This document shows, one piece after another, positions 30,888-34,371 of a DNA stretch of 34,371 nucleotides. The translations under genes were made by a program, and so were the position numbers. Within the stretch, counting starts at the first letter, position 1; each line of letters opens with the position of its first letter. This stretch comes from Clostridia bacterium (GTDB lineage Bacteria; Bacillota; Clostridia; Oscillospirales; Ruminococcaceae): NCBI GenBank assembly GCA_021152595.1, contig JAGKVC010000008.1:1-34371 (forward strand), read 5' to 3'. Below the pieces are notes generated by a model. It had not been told where the DNA came from and ran no database searches. It was given only the letters and a program-made list of their open reading frames with translations.

Positions 30888-30959
30888 GCCCCCGGCGAGA
30901 TTTGAACTCGCATCAACAGGATTTGAAGTCCTGCTCTCTGGCAGTTGAGTTACGGAGGC
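30888..30959 (-). tRNA. tRNA-like gene 1, apparent anticodon UCA (opal), irregular D loop
   Basis: A 72-base cloverleaf on the minus strand: acceptor GCCTCCG/CGGGGGC (seven pairs, one G-U), anticodon stem CAGGA/TCCTG with loop CTTCAAA, T stem GCGAG/CTCGC with loop TTCAAAT. The anticodon at 30924-30926 reads UCA, so it would pair with UGA. The D arm is weak (A10/A25 mismatch) and position 19 is C rather than G, which breaks the usual G19-C56 pair. No CCA is encoded and the discriminator is U. It is too short for selenocysteine tRNA. A perfect promoter precedes it and a terminator follows. UGA is a real stop in several genes here, so full suppressor activity is doubtful. Confidence 0.6.
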
Positions 30960-31047
30960 ATAGAAGCACACGCCGGAAACCGAACTGATATGATCCTGCG
31001 CGTCCGCAATCATGCAGCTTGTTTCACGGTTTCCGAATGTTGTACCC

Positions 31048-31076
31048 ATTATAGCACAGCGCCCGGGAATTGTCAA
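31048..31076 (-). promoter_or_regulatory. consensus promoter of tRNA-like gene 1
   Basis: On the minus strand TTGACA (31071-31076), 17 bases ending in TGTGC, TATAAT (31048-31053). The ~80-base leader can form a 9-bp stem between CGGAAACCG and CGGTTTCCG. Confidence 0.8.
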
Positions 31077-31114
31077 GTAAACCGGTGATGTATGTTAGGG
31101 AATGCTCTGCGGTG

Positions 31115-31151
31115 TAAAACGGGAACCGGCTGCGTGTCGGTTCCCGTTTTA
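31115..31151. terminator. terminator downstream of tRNA-like gene 2
   Basis: TAAAACGGGAACCG and CGGTTCCCGTTTTA form a perfect 14-bp stem with a 9-base loop. On the minus strand it lies ~85 bases after the tRNA-like sequence. Confidence 0.85.
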
Positions 31152-31236
31152 TTATTTATACATCATCGCTGAAGAAATCAGAATCAATCCGCTTAACCTG
31201 ATATGTAGCCGCCGCTTGGACGCCCAGATCGTAAAA

Positions 31237-31308
31237 GCCTCCGGCGAGATTTGAACTCGCATCAACAGGATGATAAGTCCTGCTCTCTGGCAATTGAGTT
31301 ACGGAGGC
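31237..31308 (-). tRNA. tRNA-like gene 2, apparent anticodon UAU, irregular D loop
   Basis: A 72-base cloverleaf on the minus strand with a perfect acceptor GCCTCCG/CGGAGGC, anticodon stem CAGGA/TCCTG, loop CTTATCA, and the same T arm as copy 1. The anticodon at 31273-31275 reads UAU (would pair with AUA, Ile), but position 37 is C instead of a purine. The D loop again lacks G19. Outside the anticodon loop it differs from copy 1 at only two positions. No CCA is encoded. It has its own perfect promoter and terminator, so it is transcribed as a separate unit. It could be a functional tRNA of unusual type or a tRNA-derived RNA with another role. Confidence 0.6.
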
Positions 31309-31377
31309 ATTGAAGCGCATAACAGAATCTGTGCCGGTGTGACGCGGCGTGCTGCACAGTTCCTGCTCACTGTGCCC

Positions 31378-31406
31378 ATTATAGCACAGATTTTGGGGCG
31401 TGTCAA
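31378..31406 (-). promoter_or_regulatory. consensus promoter of tRNA-like gene 2
   Basis: On the minus strand TTGACA (31401-31406), 17 bases ending in TGTGC, TATAAT (31378-31383), then GGGCAC; the same layout as copy 1. The ~63-base leader has a GCACAGT/ACTGTGC hairpin. Confidence 0.8.
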
Positions 31407-31459
31407 GTGAAACTGCGGGATATATTCTATAGTGTCCGAAGCCCATTTGGCAATAAAAC

Positions 31460-31490
31460 ACGCTGTTCTCCCAATACAGGAAAACAGCGT
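31460..31490 (-). terminator. terminator of the primase remnant
   Basis: On the minus strand ACGCTGTTTTCC and GGAGAACAGCGT form a 12-bp stem with one mismatch and a 7-base loop, followed by GTTTTATT. It lies 14 bases after the remnant's stop. Confidence 0.8.
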
Positions 31491-31503
31491 ATTTACGAAA
31501 TAT

Positions 31504-31803
31504 TCATGAGTGAGAAATGAGGGGTTCGCTGAAACAAACCATCTTCATTGTCTCGAACACATCGCGTACCTTCCGTGAGATCTGTGTTACATAATACGGC
31601 GTCAGCATTCCGGCAATTTCCGATCTGATCGTATCGTCCTGAACCAATCCGTCAATGTCATAGAACCGTCCGTTGATACACTTCATCGGATGCCGCTCCA
31701 GAAATGCTTTGCAGAACAAAACCTCATGAATTGCTTTTTCGCTGATTGTCCACTCCGGAGCATCGTTGGCAGCATTGACCTGCTGCTGTTCACTCAATGG
31801 CAT
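31504..31803 (-). pseudogene. truncated phage/plasmid (P4/D5-type) primase, N-terminal remnant
   Basis: A 99-residue frame with AAGGAG before its ATG. The text FLERHPMKCINGRFYDIDGLVQDD followed by ISRKVRDVFETMKMVCFSEPL resembles the N-terminal part of the primase/helicase of phages and integrative elements, as I recall that family (NGRFYDxDGxV, then KVxxxxExxKxxxYSEPL). A full protein has several hundred residues; here the frame ends in TGA right after SEPLISHS and a terminator follows, so the ATPase domain is lost. It sits in an AT-rich strip beside a tRNA-like gene, a usual place for integrated elements. Confidence 0.6.
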
Positions 31804-31925
31804 TCACTCCTTCCCGTCGTCTGTGTTTCCTCATGTCGTAAATATTTTTTCGTCTACATCGGCATCACCTCCTTAAAGAAATCGCGTGAAGGGTTCGGGA
31901 AATCTCCAGATTGCGGAGCAAGAAG

Positions 31926-31963
31926 CATGACAGCGTGAAATAAATATTTCGGAAACTGTCATG
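31926..31963. repeat. nested inverted repeat, possible cruciform or protein site
   Basis: Outer arms CATGACAG and CTGTCATG (8 bp) enclose inner arms GAAAT and ATTTC, making a two-part hairpin of 38 bases. It is not followed by a T tract, so it is not a terminator; an att or origin-type element is possible. Confidence 0.5.
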
Positions 31964-32302
31964 TGCCTGCCGTCAAGGTCGCAGACTTTGCCCATGAAAT
32001 GAAACGAATGTGAAATGCTCCTGTTTTGATAACCCGAATCGGGTTGTCGAAACGGATATTGGGTAGCACCTATCTATTGGGGCACTTTTTGAGCGTTTTC
32101 ACACATTTTTCACAGCGTTCTTTGTGATATGAGCTGGTGACTGCATCATACTTCTCAATAAAATGGAAACGATTTTGAAAAAGCCGCAAGAAAAAATCGA
32201 AACGATTTGAACGAATAGTAATCGAATATGTATTTGCGAGACATGCTCATTTCGATTGAACCGTGCACCCTTCGTGCACTTTTCGGTTCTCATAATATAG
32301 AG

Positions 32303-32318
32303 AAGAACATCTGTTCTT
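32303..32318. promoter_or_regulatory. LexA (SOS)-box-like operator
   Basis: AAGAAC-ATCT-GTTCTT, matching the Firmicutes LexA pattern GAAC-N4-GTTC. It lies 17 bases past the -10 box of a minus-strand consensus promoter. A degenerate second box (GAAC-GAAT-GTTT on the minus strand, 32344-32355) lies within the promoter spacer. Confidence 0.55.
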
Positions 32319-32334
32319 GGTATATGTATATCAT

Positions 32335-32363
32335 ATTATATCAAACATTCGTTCTGCTGTCAA
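32335..32363 (-). promoter_or_regulatory. consensus promoter with LexA-like boxes, no gene downstream
   Basis: On the minus strand TTGACA (32358-32363), 17 bases, TATAAT (32335-32340): a perfect consensus. The spacer contains a degenerate LexA-like box and a good one lies just downstream. No intact gene follows within 500 bases. Confidence 0.65.
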
Positions 32364-32375
32364 GAGGCAAATTGC

Positions 32376-32405
32376 AGGATGTGTATTTTTCTGCACATCC
32401 TTTTT
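32376..32405 (+). terminator. intrinsic terminator, plus orientation
   Basis: GGATGTG and CACATCC form a 7-bp stem followed by TTTTTG. No plus-strand gene is seen before it; it probably belonged to the lost element or protects the ATPase promoter from read-through. Confidence 0.6.
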
Positions 32406-32447
32406 GTAGAGAGAAAACGCAGAATCGTTTCGGTCGGATATTTCCTA

Positions 32448-32476
32448 TTGACATTTCCGCGAGAATGAGATATAAT
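32448..32476 (+). promoter_or_regulatory. promoter of the AAA ATPase gene
   Basis: TTGACA (32448-32453), 17 bases, TATAAT (32471-32476), a perfect consensus. An 11-base palindrome AGTTACTAACT (32486-32496) lies just after the start site and may be an operator. Confidence 0.8.
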
Positions 32477-32537
32477 ATACTCACAAGTTACTAACTCGTA
32501 ATTCACTAGATCATAATATACGGAAGGAGTGCGCATC

Positions 32538-33932
32538 ATGTTCTATTGCCGTGAACAAGAACTGCAAAAACTGAATCACCGTTATGCAGACAGCGGTTTT
32601 GAATGCGTTGTCATCTACGGCCGCAGACGTGTCGGCAAGACTGCGCTCATCAAAGAATTCTGCAAGGATAAGCCGGTCATTTTCTTTTCTGCGCTGAATG
32701 CCACTTCGCAGGAGAATCTCGAAAGTCTTTCTGCTGCAATCTTTGCGTACCAGCATCCGGATCTAGCCGGAAACGATGCTCCGGTCTATCCGAGCTTTGA
32801 CGCCGCCTTACAGGAGATCACGCGGCTGGCAGAATCGCAGCGGATCATTTTCGTGATCGACGAATACCCGTATCTTGCCAAAGCATACAAATCATTTTCA
32901 TCGCGCTTGCAGCATATCATCGACCACACATGGCAAAACTCGCAGCTGTTTCTGATCCTCTGCGGTTCATCCATGAGTTTCATGGAAAAGCAGGTGCTCG
33001 GCTACGAGAGTCCGCTGTACGGTCGGCGCACGGCGCAATTCAAACTGGAAGCGCTGCACTATCGTGAGATCGCGGCGTTTCATCCTGACATGACACCGGA
33101 ACAGCTTTCGCTGATCTACGGGATCACCGGCGGCATTCCGCATTATATCAACAAGCTCGGCGTGCGCGGCGACATTGATACTGCACTGCTGGAAAACTTC
33201 TTCGAGCCGTCAGCATATCTGTTTGAGGAACCGGAGAATCTTTTGAAGCAGGAGCTGCGTGAACCGGCTGTGTATAATTCGATCATCACGGCGATTGCAG
33301 GCGGTGCATCCCGCGCAAATGAGATTGCCACAAAGGTTGGCATCGAATCCGCCAAATGCGCAAAATATCTGAACGTTCTCCTGGAGCTCGGCATTCTGCA
33401 AAAGGAAACGCCCCTGACCGAAAAGCCGGGACGCAAGACAATCTACACGATCAAAGATCAGTTTTTCAGGTTCTGGTATCGGTTCGTGCCGCGTAATATG
33501 ACAGCAATCAGCTCCGGCAGAATTGCAAATGTATACGAGCGCGCAGTCAAGGCCCACCTGCATGATCACATGGGACTTGCGTTTGAGGAGATGTGCAAAG
33601 AATATTTACTGTATTATGCAGACAATCTTCCGATTGAGCTTTCTGACATCGGACAGTGGTGGGGAACAGATAATGCGGCACGGAAAGAAGTGCAAATCGA
33701 CATCGTCGGCAGCCAAACCGAAAGCAGCGAATATCTGATCGGCTCGTGCAAATACCGCAACGAGAAGATCGGCACAGATGAGCTCGATCTGCTCCGACAT
33801 TATGCAAACGTATTCGGCAAGGGCAGCAAGTATCATTATTATATTTTCGCGCTCGGCGGCTTCACGGAACCGCTGCTCGAATGCGGCAAACGCGGAGAGG
33901 TCACGCTTTTGACTTTGGATGAGCTGTATTGA
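32538..33932 (+). CDS. AAA ATPase of the ATPase_2 type with C-terminal DUF234 (PD-(D/E)XK-like) domain
   Basis: A 464-residue protein; the ATG at 32538 has AAGGAG upstream, while a GTG three codons earlier is less well placed. Walker A is GRRRVGKT (residues 28-35) and Walker B FVIDEY (Asp108, Glu109), with the LCGSSMSFME sensor segment. After a winged-helix part (~255-320) comes a DUF234-type domain in which Asp388 (VQIDIVG) and Lys405 (GSCKY) fit a PD-(D/E)XK-like core. Such ATPases are common in bacteria and archaea as isolated genes next to mobile DNA; their role is not known, with DNA-related or regulatory roles suggested. It stands alone between its own promoter and terminator, beside a decayed element. 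It ends in TGA. Confidence 0.87.
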   Translation: MFYCREQELQKLNHRYADSGFECVVIYGRRRVGKTALIKEFCKDKPVIFFSALNATSQENLESLSAAIFAYQHPDLAGNDAPVYPSFDAALQEITRLAESQRIIFVIDEYPYLAKAYKSFSSRLQHIIDHTWQNSQLFLILCGSSMSFMEKQVLGYESPLYGRRTAQFKLEALHYREIAAFHPDMTPEQLSLIYGITGGIPHYINKLGVRGDIDTALLENFFEPSAYLFEEPENLLKQELREPAVYNSIITAIAGGASRANEIATKVGIESAKCAKYLNVLLELGILQKETPLTEKPGRKTIYTIKDQFFRFWYRFVPRNMTAISSGRIANVYERAVKAHLHDHMGLAFEEMCKEYLLYYADNLPIELSDIGQWWGTDNAARKEVQIDIVGSQTESSEYLIGSCKYRNEKIGTDELDLLRHYANVFGKGSKYHYYIFALGGFTEPLLECGKRGEVTLLTLDELY

Positions 33933-33957
33933 AAGATCATGAATGCGTAATCAAATG

Positions 33958-33991
33958 AAAACGGGAACCAACTTTTCGTCGGCTCCCGTTT
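33958..33991 (+). terminator. terminator of the AAA ATPase gene
   Basis: AAAACGGGA and TCCCGTTT arms with further pairing GG/CC form a stem, 25 bases after the stop, followed by CGTCTATCG. Confidence 0.7.
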
Positions 33992-34371
33992 CGTCTATCG
34001 TGTTGAAAAAGAAGGTGATCATCAAGTGAAAACAGAAAAGGCATCTTTCTTTTTCAATCATGTTACTGCCTAGAAAAGCCTCAAAGGGCTGCGATCAGAA
34101 ACTTATTGATACTCTAACCCAATATCAGTATTGCACGCCCGTTTCCGGCCGATCAATACTGACTTGGGCGCTCCGCTGCATCCTTGGGCGATTCCCAAAC
34201 TCATTCATTCTTGACAAAAATGACCAGCTTATGCGGTGCTCTGAAAAACCGGTTGCTTTTATTTGCTTGGTGCAATCCGGAAAAATAGACCTGTTTCAAA
34301 GTAATTAGCAGCTGATACCACTCAATAATATTGGCATGCGATTATTTTATAGGCAGTTTGAAATTGAAGTT
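33992..34371. other. right-end region without recognisable gene; possible second join
   Basis: After the terminator there is a ribosome site AAGAAGGTGATC followed by a GTG-started frame of only 15 codons (VKTEKASFFFNHVTA, then TAG near 34070). From there to the end, base usage looks different and no frame on either strand resembles a protein. An ATG at 34336 opens a plus-strand frame (MRLFYRQFEIEV) that runs off the window without a ribosome site. I cannot assign this sequence. Confidence 0.3.

Larger units (their letters stand above)
31804..32537. mobile_element. gene-poor, AT-rich remnant of an integrated element
   Basis: About 730 bases with no convincing gene. It contains a long nested inverted repeat (31926-31963), a palindrome AACCCGA-A-TCGGGTT (32032-32046), direct repeats of AATCGTTTC (minus strand, near 32165-32210), a LexA-like controlled minus-strand promoter (32303-32363), a plus-strand terminator and, near the end, the promoter of the ATPase gene. 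A minus-strand frame ending in HFIEKYDAVTSSYHKERC plus a Cys-Lys-rich tail (32070-32260) lacks a usable start. With the primase remnant this fits a decayed phage or integrative element. Confidence 0.5.

Noticed and set aside
30888..30959. Selenocysteine tRNA (selC)
   Set aside because: The anticodon is UCA, but the gene is 72 bases, with a 7-bp acceptor and no long variable arm.
30828..31461. Small proteins with the text SVTQLPESRT on the minus strand
   Set aside because: They are translations across the two tRNA-like genes, a common annotation artefact.
31882..32000. Minus-strand 40-residue frame MGKVCDLDGRHMTVSEIF
   Set aside because: It has no ribosome site and spans the nested inverted repeat.

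Overview
The window is mostly one bacterial chromosome segment that looks like a cellulosome-forming Ruminococcus of the R. flavefaciens type. The evidence is a secreted protein with a cohesin-like and a dockerin-like domain, a GH16 glucanase with a dockerin-like module, and a giant leucine-rich-repeat/cysteine-peptidase protein ending in a dockerin. Shine-Dalgarno sites are strong, and many promoters are near-consensus with exactly 17-nt spacers. The first ~1.46 kb does not fit: it carries an M16 peptidase and an S24 repressor with no Shine-Dalgarno sites and a Bacteroidota-type promoter box, so it is probably Bacteroidota DNA joined by an assembly chimera or, less likely, by transfer. The last ~300 bases also look different and carry no recognisable gene.

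Layout. 1-1460: Bacteroidota-like repressor and protease, both minus. 1442-4396: minus operon GNAT acetyltransferase, CorC/HlyC-type CBS membrane protein, transglutaminase-like protein. 4429-8344: gatC-gatA, then a mosaic of palindromic repeats, then a 97-residue protein coupled to gatB. 8375-9613: an AT-richer cassette of an XRE regulator and a divergent PD-(D/E)XK-like nuclease, with twin operators around the nuclease promoter. 9640-13205: DUF4230, HdeD-like and DUF6323/DUF6179 genes. 13238-13892: YqiA-like esterase. 13891-15791: ECF sigma factor and a membrane partner behind an ECF-type promoter. 15875-17394: secreted GH16. 17403-18021: iron-sulfur-flavoprotein-like reductase behind a promoter bracketed by two palindromes. 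18106-24937: the giant LRR/poly-threonine/peptidase/dockerin gene, split by a one-base frameshift. 25136-27828: second ECF sigma factor, zinc-finger anti-sigma and DUF4097 lipoprotein. 27989-29080: cohesin-dockerin protein. 29102-29795: DUF3592-like protein. 29874-30785: two overlapping UPF0178 paralogues. 30812-31406: two near-identical tRNA-like genes. 31460-32405: remnant of a mobile element. 32448-33991: AAA ATPase of the ATPase_2/DUF234 type.

How they work together. The GH16 enzyme, the LRR-peptidase and the cohesin-dockerin protein are plausible parts of an extracellular plant-fibre-degrading complex. The two ECF sigma operons share a TGTAAC/CGTC promoter pattern and so may be autoregulated or belong to related regulons. 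GatCAB makes Gln-tRNA and/or Asn-tRNA by amidation.

The most unusual items are the two tRNA-like genes, whose differences are concentrated in the anticodon loop (apparent anticodons UCA and UAU), each behind a perfect consensus promoter; the XRE/nuclease cassette with twin operators; and a consensus promoter with LexA-like boxes that points into a decayed element.
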